DNA of 64,000 nt from Lentibacillus sediminis (GCF_002763455.1 NZ_NIXK01000007.1:62001-126000); one strand, 5' to 3'. Counted from the stretch's first letter, positions 49,949 through 59,248 are shown. Notes: generated by a model not told the origin, from the letters alone. A program made the numbers and translations.

Positions 49949-52900
49949 TTAATCCTGCAAATTAACTTTTAACACTTTATCCCTCACATCAACCATAACA
50001 AACGTTTCCGACTCACTTCCATTTGTCACCGTCAATGTCACGTCTTTTTCTTTCAACAGATCCACCTGCTTCTTGTTCAGCAGCAGCTTTCTCGGTTTCT
50101 TCTCATTGTACACATTGATCAGCACATGGGCACCCTGCTCTATAGCTCGCAGATCCCGTGTGTGAACAGTCGCAGTGCCATTATTTTTCTTCGGTTCAAT
50201 TTCCGTCATCACCGGCTCTTCTTCACCCGGTTCATCACTCGTTTCGGTAATTCTTCCTTCCGCTTCATAAACAAGCGGGTTCGCTTCCGACGTGTTGAGG
50301 CTTTCCACAAAGTCCACCGTTGCATCAATATCGGCCGGCCCCATGACAGGATTTTCACCCAAATCTTTAATTGGACCATCCGATGTGCCCATGTAATTGT
50401 TAACCGTCAAGGTGTAGACTTCCTCCAGACCAATAGGCGTCCCATCCGGGAAGGTCACATCAACGACCTCATTTAGCTCCGGATTCCAGGTATAATGCAA
50501 ACCGCTGATGCTGTAATCCGGCCCATAAATCGGGGAAAGCTGCTCATTGATAATCGCGTAAATATCCGCTCCGGTTACCTCCACCGTCATCAGTGTGTTA
50601 CCGAATGGCTGAATATTGTACAGATCGCCCCAGGTAATTTCCCCTGCCAGCAGATCATCACGGATTCCGCCGCCATTCATCATCGCAAAATCACTGTCCA
50701 TAGCCCAGTTCATGCCATCAGCAATCAGATTTCCCAGTCCGTGATCGCCATCATTTGTGTAATCGCCAGTCAAATCCTGTGCGTTGAAACCGACGACTTC
50801 ATTCATAATTGGCGCAATCTGCTCAGAATAATGATCTAGAATGCCCTGCACTGCCGTATCCGACGTATAATCCTCCTGGCTGACAAATACAACCTCGGCT
50901 TCTTTTTCCACAATATCGCCGGTGCTCCGGTCAATTTCCAGATCAACATCGGCAAACGCTTTGCCATATTCCGATGCCTGAACGATTAACTTATTATCAA
51001 CCTCCGCATCAACGACCTGGTGGTTATGTGCTGCAAAAATGACATCCACTGCGTCATTGACCGCGAGTGCCAGATCTGCCGCCGCGCCAGTTGCTGATTC
51101 TCCGGATTGATTGGCCGGCATGTGGGCCAGAACAACAATCGCCTCGACTCCCTGACTGGTAAGCTCACTCACCGCGCCATTGACAGCTTCTGCCTCATCA
51201 GTAAATTCAATATCTTGAATCCCTTCAGGCATCACCATATTTGCTGATTCCTTGGTGTTCACCCCGATAAAACCAATTTCCTCTCCATCCACTTCAGCCA
51301 CATGAAAGGCAGGAAGAATTGTTTCCCCGCTGTCCTGATACACACAGTTGGCACAAAGCAATGGAAAATTCATGCCATCATAGTTCGGCGTCCCTTCCGG
51401 ATGTTCGCCGCCTTCTACCATGCGCAGCAGCTCATCGGTCCCCTCATCAAACTCATGGTTTCCAACCGTGCCGACATCAAAGCCAATCTCTTCCATAATT
51501 TCCACGGTCGGCTCATCCTGCAGGAGTCCCGATACCGGAGAGCTTCCTCCTATCATATCCCCTGCATGCACTGTCAGGGTATTCGGGTTTTCTGCTTCCC
51601 GCTCTTTCAACGCAGCAGCCGTGTAATCCATCCGTCCATACATCTCAGAAATCCCATCTCCATCTGGATCGAGCTCATACTGCTGGTCAATTTTGCCATG
51701 CAGGTCATTCATGCCGAGAAGCTGCACTTCAAGGTTACCTTCTCCCGGAGTTTCCTCTTCTGCAGGGACAAATCCATATGATTCCGCCTCTTCCGCGCTG
51801 GTGAAAAAGATCCGTTTGTCAACAGGAACTTCCGCCCACTCATCGGGAACCACATATTCCATGGTATCTGAATTTCCGACATAGCGCAGGAAGCCTTTCT
51901 CATCATCATTCGCCCGGAAGGCAAATGGCAACTCCATCAACGGATTTTCTGGATTCCAGATTCCCAGTTCCGCATCTTTTGCTTCCCTAACCGCCTGCTG
52001 ATACGCCGGATAGGCCTCCTCATCAATCGGGGCAAGGAAATAGGTAGATGCATACCCCTGTTTGACCATCTCCAGATTGACATTCAAGTCATCATCTTTG
52101 CGAATGACCTCTGCCAAAATTCGGCCATAATCATCGGTCGGCTCTTCCCCGACTTTCAAATAGATCTCATCCCCCGGCTGGAGCAGCTGGCTGATATAAT
52201 CCGTCGCGGCATTACCGTGATACTGCTGATTCTCATTAATTTCATCTCTTGCCGGGTCATCATTGTGCGCCGTATAGGTTTCCGGTGTATCCATGTTCAG
52301 GAAACGCACACTTGTCTCTCCGAATAGTGGATCTTCCACTCGGATGGTATCGCCGTCGGTCACTCTTTCTACTGTTGTTTCATAGTATCCTGCAGCAGAT
52401 GGAGGCTCCGGCTGTTCCTCGGCCAGCTGGATATCCGCCTGTTCGGTCGGAATCAGCTGGTAGTCATTATATTGACTCACAACCGCCGTAATATCATACC
52501 AATTGTTCTGTGCAACCTGGGAAATATCAAGGGCCTCCTCCATCACCCTTAACGTCGTGCCGTGAAAATCAGCGTCAACCAGCGAGACATTGTAGCCGCC
52601 GCCTGCCGGGCTTTCTGGAATGTTGTTAATAAAACCATTGACTTCCACAAGTTCGCCTTCATACTGTTCAGCTATCTCCGGATCCTCCAGCTCCTCGAGT
52701 GTGATTTGTTGCGCGACTGGCAGGTTTTGTCCGGTTTCCAGTATCTCTACTGATGACGGAATGACTTCCTTCAGGCCGTTATAGGAATCCAGCTCCCCGG
52801 CTACCTGCACCCGATCACCTTTTTCCAGATCAGGCAATTCTCCCTGTTCAAAAGCAAACAGATTAATGCCGCCGGTTTCATCCTGAATATATGTGGAAAA

Positions 52901-53632
52901 TTGCGCGCCATTGCTGATTGCTTCGCTGTCCGCTGTGGCAATTCCTTCTACTGTAACAGCGCTGCCGTCACTCAGCTCGCGTGCCTCGGCAATATCATAC
53001 TCACCGGTTGCAGGCGGTTCTTCAGGCTCTTCCGGTGGATCTGTTGGCGGCACTCCATCCATGGTATGGCTGCCAAGATATGCAAACGTATTACTGGCAT
53101 ATTCCGCCCACTCCGTTTCGATGTAGCTGGAGTTCGGCGCAGTCACCCCTGCCTGTCTGGTGAGCGTCACATCCTGTGCATAATCCGATGCTTCGCCAAT
53201 CGTCCCGAGCACATCGATATTGCTGCCATCTTTCGCCAGAGCAAACGCATCGTCGCCGTTAAAATTAATCACAGCCCCGTTTTCCAGGTCGGCTTCTGCT
53301 AAAATTTCCTCGCCGGCCCGTGAATGTGCAATCACATACACTTCACCATGCTCCAGCACCCCGGATAATTCCAGCGTCCGGCTGGCTTCCGATGCTCCAT
53401 TGCTGTAGAGGTGGATCTGATAATCAGCTAAATCCACTGCCGCTCCGGTTCCATTATAAATCTCTATTGCTTTGTTATAGGAACTTCCCTCCACATACTC
53501 GGAGATAAATAAATTTGTTGCTCTTGTACCATCTTCTGCCGATCCCTCCGCCGCAAAAACCGGTGTCACATTCATCATGACCAATGTGACAATCAGCAGC
53601 AAGTTCAGCATCTTCCCCTTGAATTGTTTCAT
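49949..53632 (-). CDS. Secreted multidomain nuclease/5'-nucleotidase (YhcR-like)
   Basis: 1227 residues from the ATG at 53632 after GGAGGGG. Signal peptide (KMLNLLLIVTLVMMNVTPVF), lamin-tail domain (ATNLFISEYVEGSSYNKAIE, about 35-130), OB-fold nucleic-acid-binding domain (SAVTVEGIATADSEAIS.. to PSSVEILE), a thermonuclease domain (ERVTDGDTIRVEDPLFGETS, YLKVGEEPTDDYGRILAEV), a metallophosphatase (LLGMNDLHGKIDQQ, HAGDMIGGSSP, VGNHEFDEGT) and a C-terminal 5'-nucleotidase domain (NGGGIRDDLLAGEITWGDLY). This is the order of Bacillus subtilis YhcR, a sugar-nonspecific nuclease. Unlike YhcR no LPxTG-like sorting signal or C-terminal membrane segment is seen, so it is probably released. It should degrade external DNA/RNA to nucleosides for phosphate and carbon. 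Confidence 0.88.
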   Translation of the reverse strand: MKQFKGKMLNLLLIVTLVMMNVTPVFAAEGSAEDGTRATNLFISEYVEGSSYNKAIEIYNGTGAAVDLADYQIHLYSNGASEASRTLELSGVLEHGEVYVIAHSRAGEEILAEADLENGAVINFNGDDAFALAKDGSNIDVLGTIGEASDYAQDVTLTRQAGVTAPNSSYIETEWAEYASNTFAYLGSHTMDGVPPTDPPEEPEEPPATGEYDIAEARELSDGSAVTVEGIATADSEAISNGAQFSTYIQDETGGINLFAFEQGELPDLEKGDRVQVAGELDSYNGLKEVIPSSVEILETGQNLPVAQQITLEELEDPEIAEQYEGELVEVNGFINNIPESPAGGGYNVSLVDADFHGTTLRVMEEALDISQVAQNNWYDITAVVSQYNDYQLIPTEQADIQLAEEQPEPPSAAGYYETTVERVTDGDTIRVEDPLFGETSVRFLNMDTPETYTAHNDDPARDEINENQQYHGNAATDYISQLLQPGDEIYLKVGEEPTDDYGRILAEVIRKDDDLNVNLEMVKQGYASTYFLAPIDEEAYPAYQQAVREAKDAELGIWNPENPLMELPFAFRANDDEKGFLRYVGNSDTMEYVVPDEWAEVPVDKRIFFTSAEEAESYGFVPAEEETPGEGNLEVQLLGMNDLHGKIDQQYELDPDGDGISEMYGRMDYTAAALKEREAENPNTLTVHAGDMIGGSSPVSGLLQDEPTVEIMEEIGFDVGTVGNHEFDEGTDELLRMVEGGEHPEGTPNYDGMNFPLLCANCVYQDSGETILPAFHVAEVDGEEIGFIGVNTKESANMVMPEGIQDIEFTDEAEAVNGAVSELTSQGVEAIVVLAHMPANQSGESATGAAADLALAVNDAVDVIFAAHNHQVVDAEVDNKLIVQASEYGKAFADVDLEIDRSTGDIVEKEAEVVFVSQEDYTSDTAVQGILDHYSEQIAPIMNEVVGFNAQDLTGDYTNDGDHGLGNLIADGMNWAMDSDFAMMNGGGIRDDLLAGEITWGDLYNIQPFGNTLMTVEVTGADIYAIINEQLSPIYGPDYSISGLHYTWNPELNEVVDVTFPDGTPIGLEEVYTLTVNNYMGTSDGPIKDLGENPVMGPADIDATVDFVESLNTSEANPLVYEAEGRITETSDEPGEEEPVMTEIEPKKNNGTATVHTRDLRAIEQGAHVLINVYNEKKPRKLLLNKKQVDLLKEKDVTLTVTNGSESETFVMVDVRDKVLKVNLQD

Positions 53633-53912
53633 GCTTCCCCTCCATCTTTTGGTATGTAATCTATGAGTCACTCATACTATTACACACTGTCTGCCTTTTT
53701 GCTATAAATTTTTTGTAAAGATAACACAAATCCGTTACTATATTACTAGGTTTTTAGCAAAATGGTTATAAAGCCCTATGAGAAGAAGAGATACCCGTAT
53801 TAAGGAAAATTTGTGCTGACAGCTGGGTATCCTCGGAATCAAAAGTTTCCTCTTGAAAAACCATGCAAAAGGTTATATAATAAAAACCTAGCTGTTCTTC
53901 CATACTATTCAC

Positions 53913-53985
53913 GGGGCATTAGCTCAGCTGGGAGAGTGCTTGCATGGCATGCAAGAGGTCAGCGGTTCGAGCCCGCTATGCTCCA
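53913..53985 (+). tRNA. tRNA-Ala (anticodon GGC)
   Basis: Cloverleaf: acceptor GGGGCAT (53913-53919) pairs with ATGCTCC before discriminator A (53985), including the G3-U70 wobble that identifies alanine tRNAs; D-arm AGCTCAGCTGGGAGAGT; anticodon stem CTTGC/GCAAG with loop holding GGC; T-arm AGCGG TTCGAGC CCGCT. No CCA encoded. It decodes GCC (and GCU). The core-like genes end and accessory genes begin right after it, a common arrangement for integrated elements. Confidence 0.93.
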
Positions 53986-53992
53986 TCAATTT

Positions 53993-54038
53993 AAAGAAGC
54001 GTTGAACCCTTGCTGTGTAAGGGATTCAACGCTTCTTT
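53993..54038. repeat. Long inverted repeat just after tRNA-Ala
   Basis: About 19-20 bases (53993-54011 and 54019-54038) are near-exact complements with one bulge and a 7-base loop, ending in TTTCATT. It acts either as the tRNA terminator or as a relic of an attachment site; the following GGGGGAAAACTGGGGGAAA also resembles sequence next to phage integration sites. Region 54039-54372 has no gene. Confidence 0.5.
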
Positions 54039-54233
54039 CATTAGATACAGATTGTCAGCTTATTGAAGGTAACGGGCCAATTGGGGGAAAACTGGGGGAA
54101 ATGGTTTTTTTATAACACATCACGCGAATTATTATGACGGTTACAACGTGTTTGTTTTACTTAGGTATTGATGTAACTTTATAAAAAGTTCGATCATAAA
54201 CACCACCCAAATCCACATTTTACATTAAATAAA

Positions 54234-54274
54234 AAGTACCCATTTTGAAAAAAGATTAATCAAAATGGATACTT
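54234..54274 (-). terminator. Terminator-like hairpin near DUF262 gene
   Basis: AAGTA and CCATTTTG pair with CAAAATGG and TACTT; on the minus strand it continues with TTTTTATTT. Lies 99 bp beyond the stop of the DUF262/DUF1524 gene. Confidence 0.55.
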
Positions 54275-54372
54275 ATTCAGCAGATATGAGATTATTTTTT
54301 ATAAAAATTTTTTCATTTTCTGCTTTGTGTTGCTCAACAATCGCGCCCGATTCAGGAATAATTTTTTACGGA

Positions 54373-56154
54373 CTATTTACAGACCTTCATATATTCTTCT
54401 TTCAAAATATTTTCCCATCTTACAGAGGCCCATTCTAATAAATTAAACGTTCTTTTCTCTATTGTTCTTATATCCCAATCGTTATAGTTCAATATTTCCT
54501 TTGTAGATAGCATTTCCGAATGGGCGTATTCTATTTTTTTATCATTAAAACCATTATTTTTAATTTTACTATTTAATTTTCGAGGCAATATCATCAAATT
54601 ACCTAGTCTATTTGCATGAAATTCCTTTCTCTTTATTACCTTACCCTTCCAAGCTGCACTTTCATTTTGGGGATAAACATGCTCTATCGTTTCATTTGCA
54701 GATGCACTCCAGATAGATTCCCAAGTTCTAACTGGAAAATGGTAACCTTTATTTTTAGCTAGATATTCTTCATAATGATAGAAAAAATATCTTAACTCTT
54801 TTCCCCACGAATTGTAACAATCTTTTTCGTTTAACTCTTTTATCATTTGCTTCATAGAGAAATCTTCACTTATCTTTATAAACTCTTCCATTGCCTTTTT
54901 AAAGCGATAATTTTCATCTATAACCTTTTTCGTCAAGTCCTTTATACCCATAATAAAGTTTGACAACCTCGTATATTCTCCTACTTTGTATCTTGAATCT
55001 TTTTGGAATAGACCAAATATCCGGAATGTAACCCTTTCCCATTGATCTAATAGCATTTCTCTTTGAACTTCATCTATATGTTCTGAAAGTTTTATGGCAA
55101 TTGCTGCAAGTCGGGCATGAGATATTTGTGAAACAGCTTCAATCCTTGGATTTGTAAAGATTTCTTTTAATTCTGTAGCAACATCTAATATCCATTTTGA
55201 AACATCAACTACTTTTTCGGGATTTCTTGTGCAAATGCTTTTGAAAAACTCAATTGCATCTTCCTCTTTTAAAGGCTTATTTTTTTTGTCTGGATGGAAA
55301 AGAGTAGCTGTAAATTTGACTATTTCCCCACCGTTAAGATTTGTTATACCAATTGCCTTATATATTTGTGACCAATATTTATGTAACCATTCAAGATTGC
55401 CATTAAAATTTGCACTTTTTCCCTTCAGCTTCTCAAATGCAATACCCATTAATATGCTTTTACATTTATCCAGCCAATCAACTTCTAAACCTCTACTATT
55501 TAGTACTTCAAAGACAGTATAAACCGCACCCTCATCATCAATAATATGTAATATAAAATACAGCTTACTTTTAAGTAAAATTAACAAATCTAATAAATTA
55601 TATTTATTGTTCCATTCCTCTACGAAACTTTCGCATTCTTCAAATGCCTTTTTTAGGTTTTTTGTAGCATGTGTAGTTACCCTACTGCCAGAAGGATGTC
55701 TTCCATCTGTCAAATAATCTCTTAGCGCCAAAGAACTATCATGATTAGCTTGGATTAAAATTAATCTGTTGTCCTCATCTTTTACTAATATCTCATCAAG
55801 ATTCATAATGGTTCTTCTATATTTGGGGTTGTTCAATTCAGTCAATTTCATATGTAGGGCTTTTAAAAGGATTATTAAGGTTGTTATCCTTTGTTGCCCA
55901 TCAACTATATCAAGCACCCTATATATATCAGTTTCATATTCCTCAACTTTGTCCTTATCATGACACACTACCGTTGCCATGAAATGAGTTCTACCTTCTT
56001 TATAATCCTCATAATTGTAAAGTTTCTCTATATCATTAAATAGATCTTTCCTTTGTTTTGTAGTCCAACTATAAGCTCTTTGATATTCAGGAATTTCAAA
56101 AAGTCTCTTTTGAAGTAATTCATCAAAAGAATAAAACTTTGGATCTAATTGCAT
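54373..56154 (-). CDS. Fused GmrSD-type DUF262/DUF1524 protein (type IV restriction-like)
   Basis: 593 residues from the ATG at 56154 after AGGAGGGG. N-terminal DUF262: FSFDELLQKRLFEIPEYQRA-like start (PKFYSFDELLQKRLFEIPEY) and DIVDGQQRITTLIILL, the ParB/DGQQR nucleotide-binding site. C-terminal DUF1524 HNH-type nuclease: SIWSASANETIEHVYPQNE and ANRLGNLMILPRKLNSKIKN. GmrS and GmrD are joined in one chain. Such proteins cut phage DNA with modified (for example glucosylated) cytosine, using NTP. It sits on the accessory island after tRNA-Ala, typical for defence genes. Specificity unknown. Confidence 0.85.
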   Translation of the reverse strand: MQLDPKFYSFDELLQKRLFEIPEYQRAYSWTTKQRKDLFNDIEKLYNYEDYKEGRTHFMATVVCHDKDKVEEYETDIYRVLDIVDGQQRITTLIILLKALHMKLTELNNPKYRRTIMNLDEILVKDEDNRLILIQANHDSSLALRDYLTDGRHPSGSRVTTHATKNLKKAFEECESFVEEWNNKYNLLDLLILLKSKLYFILHIIDDEGAVYTVFEVLNSRGLEVDWLDKCKSILMGIAFEKLKGKSANFNGNLEWLHKYWSQIYKAIGITNLNGGEIVKFTATLFHPDKKNKPLKEEDAIEFFKSICTRNPEKVVDVSKWILDVATELKEIFTNPRIEAVSQISHARLAAIAIKLSEHIDEVQREMLLDQWERVTFRIFGLFQKDSRYKVGEYTRLSNFIMGIKDLTKKVIDENYRFKKAMEEFIKISEDFSMKQMIKELNEKDCYNSWGKELRYFFYHYEEYLAKNKGYHFPVRTWESIWSASANETIEHVYPQNESAAWKGKVIKRKEFHANRLGNLMILPRKLNSKIKNNGFNDKKIEYAHSEMLSTKEILNYNDWDIRTIEKRTFNLLEWASVRWENILKEEYMKVCK

Positions 56155-56307
56155 AATAATTCCCCTCCTAAAATTTTTCCAGGATAGCATCCCGTTGCTT
56201 TAAGAACTACATATTAAATAAAAAATCCACTTATTCAAATGATCCTTTTCCGCAGTATCAGACACCGATATTTATTCAAGATAGGCGCCCTTTTCGTTAA
56301 TAAAAAA

Positions 56308-56815
56308 TTATGTTTTTAACAGCCTTTCGTAGGTTAACAATGTTATTTGGATTTGTGTTGACCAATTATTCATTAATTCCATCTGTCTTCTTTTTAAGTC
56401 CTCAAACGGCTCTTCATTTAGTTCAACTTCATTAAATCTTTCGTCAAACACGTTCGTAGCTATTATTTTTCTGTACCCACCAAAACCTATATCATCGTTT
56501 AATAACCAGACTACTTTTTTATGTTCGCAAATAATATTCCACCTATGCACATTGGACAAGGCTCTAAAGAGGTATATATGGTGAATTTCTCACGGTTAAT
56601 CTTCGCATTAAAAATCGCTTGGCCAGCATTTCGTATAGCATCGATTTCAGCATGTGCCATTGCGTCTTGTTGTGGATATACCCTGTTTCTCCCTTTGGCA
56701 ATTAAATTATATTTTCTTCAACAATTACGGCACCTAATGGGTATGTATTTTCCATTAAAGCTAGTTCAGCCTCTTCCAATGTCTCAAAAAAACATCTATC
56801 CTTATCAATGTTCAT
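56308..56815 (-). pseudogene. Zinc-dependent nucleoside/cytidine deaminase, broken
   Basis: Start ATG at 56815: MNIDKDRCFFETLEEAELAL, ENTYPLGAVIVEE, stop. A second frame holds the catalytic motifs AMAHAEIDAIRNAG (HAE) and YTSLEPCPMCIGGIL (PCxxC), and stops at LFANIKK. The third frame continues VVWLLNDDIGFGGYRKI and ERLLKT. Two frameshifts (near 56705 and 56520) break an otherwise complete ~165-residue deaminase. The zinc-binding His and both Cys are still encoded. Confidence 0.75.
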
Positions 56816-57089
56816 TGTTTTACACTTTCTCGAATCGTTTTTTTACTGGATATTCTTTAAATTCAACAATAAAGAGCATTTCTCGTTCTTTAAGAAATTC
56901 GCCCTATCGTATAAAACAAGATTGTTCTAAAGTTTTTTAGATAGACAAATCCCATTCTTTATATGGTTTATAAAACAACTTCAAATTATCTGTAGCCAAC
57001 TTTACGAACTTATATCCATAATAAACCCATGTTCCATTTTCAGTTAGATACCTAACCTCAACCAACACAAACTGAAATTATTTGAAGAG
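56816..57089. other. Gap with relics of small reading frames
   Basis: A 42-codon minus frame (about 57080-56937) reads VEVRYLTENGTWVYYGYKFV and KLATDNLKLFYKPYKEWDL; it may be a piece of a lost gene, without a ribosome site. A further small frame (LKEREMLFIVEFKEYPVKKR) lies closer to 56840. Neither is called as a gene. Confidence 0.3.
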
Positions 57090-57371
57090 TTATAGCCTTA
57101 TCCAGTCCCTTAACTCTTTAACTACTCTGTACGTTTTTGCTAATCCTGAATTTTCGTCTACATACTGTTCACCCAACAGAGTCGGCCTTGGTCTTCCCAA
57201 AAGTGATGTTTTTGTAAAGGTAATCCCTGTAATATAGCCATCATTTTGTAACTCACGAAGAAATTCGACGTAATCTTCCGGTTTAATATCAAACGTTTCA
57301 TGAGTAGGTAGTTTACCTTTATCGAACTCTTTAATTACCGAATATCTCAATCTTCTCCTGCTAACTTCCAT
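57090..57371 (-). CDS. YjcQ-like phage/plasmid protein
   Basis: 93 residues from the ATG at 57371, after AAGGGGG. RRRLRYSVIKEFDKGKLPTH, then DGYITGITFTKTSLLGRPRP and TLLGEQYVDENSGLAKTYRV match the YjcQ family, a small winged-helix-like protein of prophages and mobile elements. Starts 24 bp after the DUF2513 gene, so the two are one operon. No function known. Confidence 0.7.
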   Translation of the reverse strand: MEVSRRRLRYSVIKEFDKGKLPTHETFDIKPEDYVEFLRELQNDGYITGITFTKTSLLGRPRPTLLGEQYVDENSGLAKTYRVVKELRDWIRL

Positions 57372-57395
57372 CAACTTTACGCCCCCTTATAATCA

Positions 57396-57758
57396 CTACA
57401 ATCCTAATAACTGTTTCGAACTTGCTATTAATAACCCTTTTATAACTTCAAAAGGCAATTCATTAAATTTGGTACCTTTCTTTTCCGCCTCTACTTTTGC
57501 AACTTTAACAGCTTGATCATTTTTTAAAACACTTAAAAACTCATGTCCATCCCATGTAAGGGAACTGTGTATCCACATTGGTGAGTTATCTGCATACTGA
57601 ATTTTACTAACAGTATATCCTGCTTGGTCTAATATCTTTAAATGATACGCCACGACATCTCTATCTATATCTTCGGGTATCTTTAATTCCTTTCTGTCAT
57701 CAACTTGATTTTCGATTAATAACATTAGACGCTTAATAATTTCCATATCCCGTTTCAT
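57396..57758 (-). CDS. DUF2513 protein
   Basis: 120 residues: MKRDMEIIKRLMLLIEN, VVAYHLKILDQAGYTVSKIQ, and LTWDGHEFLSVLKNDQAVKV. This is the DUF2513 pattern, a small winged-helix protein frequent in phages and integrative elements. Ribosome site GGGGGAG. Forms an operon with the YjcQ-like gene. Confidence 0.78.
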   Translation of the reverse strand: MKRDMEIIKRLMLLIENQVDDRKELKIPEDIDRDVVAYHLKILDQAGYTVSKIQYADNSPMWIHSSLTWDGHEFLSVLKNDQAVKVAKVEAEKKGTKFNELPFEVIKGLLIASSKQLLGL

Positions 57759-57817
57759 AATAATCTCCCCCTTAACTCCCTATTATTTCTAATGGTAGCA
57801 CAATTACAAATAAAGAA

Positions 57818-57860
57818 GAACCTTTTACATAGCAAATTACCATATAAAAGGTTCCTTTTT
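57818..57860 (+). terminator. Hairpin with T-run
   Basis: GAACCTTTTA (57818-57827) pairs exactly with TAAAAGGTTC (57845-57854), followed by CTTTTT. Could end a plus-strand transcript or be bidirectional; no plus-strand gene lies before it nearby. Confidence 0.5.
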
Positions 57861-57994
57861 ACATAAAATGATTATTTAAAATTATGTTGTCTAATCCTCA
57901 AGTTATTCAATTAAATGGCCCGATCGTAATGCGGTATAACTTGTATTACTTTTACCACAAGAAACCCTCTAGTCAAAACATATTCAAAGGGGAA

Positions 57995-58053
57995 AAACGG
58001 TACAACTTCTTTATAAACGGTCGAACTTTTTTCAAACGGTTAAACTTTATTTT
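57995..58053. repeat. Iteron-like direct repeats, AAACGGTNNAACTT
   Basis: Three copies begin at 57995, 58015 and 58034 (step 20 and 19 bp), each AAACGGT, two bases, AACTT. A looser fourth (GCGGTATAACTTGTATTAC) lies near 57930. Rep_3/RepB plasmids have such iterons where the initiator binds. The truncated Rep gene is 450 bp to the right on the minus strand. Confidence 0.55.
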
Positions 58054-58142
58054 AAACCCACATTTGAATGTAAAATTGGCAACAAAAAAAGCCTTGAAGT
58101 GATACACATACTTGTATCAAGTATGTGATCGATCAATCAACT

Positions 58143-58412
58143 TCAATGATTGTTAAAGAGTTCCATTATCTTTTCCTCATAATAATGAATATCAGCTGTC
58201 GTTTCCGCTTCAAGCATCTTTTCCTTGTATTCCTTATACAAGTCTCGATCAACTTCTGAGAAGGAATCATTCTTTGTGCTTACATTAATATCAGTTTCAT
58301 CGAACAGCTCCATTATTTCATTAGAATATTTTTGAATTTCTTCCCTGGATGAAGATTCTTTTAGTAAATCATTCAATTCGTTATACTTTGCTTGTTGTTT
58401 AGGATCCAACAT
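58143..58412 (-). CDS. Small acidic protein with two similar helical units
   Basis: 89 residues from the ATG at 58412, after AGGAGTG. Residues about 5-40 (QAKYNELNDLLKESSSREEI, then YSNEIMELFDE) and 55-88 (LYKEYKEKMLEAETTADIHY, then YEEKIMELFNN) are similar helical units. No recognised family; found among plasmid-type genes. Downstream of the truncated rep gene on the same strand, 75 bp apart. Confidence 0.6.
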   Translation of the reverse strand: MLDPKQQAKYNELNDLLKESSSREEIQKYSNEIMELFDETDINVSTKNDSFSEVDRDLYKEYKEKMLEAETTADIHYYEEKIMELFNNH

Positions 58413-58499
58413 AAATCTTCTCACTCCTTTCCTTTAAGCTTAATTGCTAACACCTATTAACTAATTGGTTATCTGCCTTATGTTCTCTCCTATAAGTAT

Positions 58500-58940
58500 T
58501 CAATTTGTTCCTCCACCTTGCGTATCGCCCAAATGAGGAAAGTCATACACCGTGAATTCTCTGCTTAACTCAAGCAATTGCTTTTTTATTAAATTATTGA
58601 AGGTGACATATACCACACCATCATGATAAACAATACCAGATAACCATGGAAACCATCCTATACCATCATCATCCTGTACTTTAATCCGTTTCTTTGTTAA
58701 TTCATCCGCAATTTCAATAACTCGGCTATAATACCCTTTGCCTTTTATTCCTGCAGCAGCTGTAAATTCGTTCACTGTTAATTCAACATCAGGGAAATTT
58801 CCCGGATTATTTTCGATTTTGCTCGCAGCATAACGAATGATCTTCTTCTCCATTGCTGTAAGGTCCGTATCATAGATCGATTCGATTAAATCATTGGTTT
58901 GAATAACTTTTTTATCATTGGATCGCTTTTTTTGGCTCAT
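58500..58940 (-). pseudogene. Rep_3/RepB-type plasmid replication initiator, C-terminally truncated
   Basis: 146 residues from the ATG at 58940. The N-terminal winged helix of Rep_3 initiators is present: YDTDLTAMEKKIIRYAASKI, DVELTVNEFTAAAGIKGKGY, and ELTKKRIKVQDDDG, IVYHDGVVYVTFNNLIKKQL. Full Rep proteins of this type are over 300 residues; here the frame ends after HLGDTQGGGTN, so the second winged helix (iteron binding) is missing. Together with the repeats at 57995-58053 it suggests a plasmid replicon that integrated and was inactivated. If expressed, it could not initiate replication as known RepB proteins do. Confidence 0.72.
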
Positions 58941-59173
58941 TTCAATTCCCTCTCCAAGAAATCTAGTCAATGCTCTTCTAATTATTACATAGAATTTTAG
59001 ACTTCGAAAAGAAATAGCTAATTTCAGAAATTGAATAATAAAATTAATCCCTAAACAGAACTTATGTTCTTTTCCTGTGTTACAATATAAATAACCTTTT
59101 CAGAAGAAGATAATAATAAAGTTTTGCTTTCTAGGTTTTGCAAAATAACCAACTAATCATATCTGTGGGTGAG

Positions 59174-59198
59174 CCCCCATCCAATTTCAGGATGGGGG
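59174..59198. terminator. 9-bp GC hairpin upstream of the 59249 gene
   Basis: CCCCCATCC pairs with GGATGGGGG across a 7-base loop; no T-run. It may be an attenuator or structural element of the leader. The stretch 58941-59173 holds nothing else evident. Confidence 0.4.
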
Positions 59199-59248
59199 TA
59201 TCCAAAATTTCGATAGTAGGTAGCCATATTTGATGAGGGGGCACTTTC

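Larger units (their letters stand above)
57759..58142. other. Gap with hairpin and iteron-like repeats
   Basis: Contains a hairpin GAACCTTTTA/TAAAAGGTTC plus CTTTTT (57818-57860), and from 57995 to about 58053 three direct repeats of AAACGGT-NN-AACTT. No gene is supported: a 72-codon plus frame here has no ribosome site or motif. Confidence 0.55.

Noticed and set aside
56521-56940. 139-codon plus frame
   Set aside because: Antisense of the broken deaminase gene, which shows real catalytic motifs on the minus strand.
57884-58102. 72-codon plus frame
   Set aside because: Covers the iteron-like repeats, no ribosome site, no known motif.
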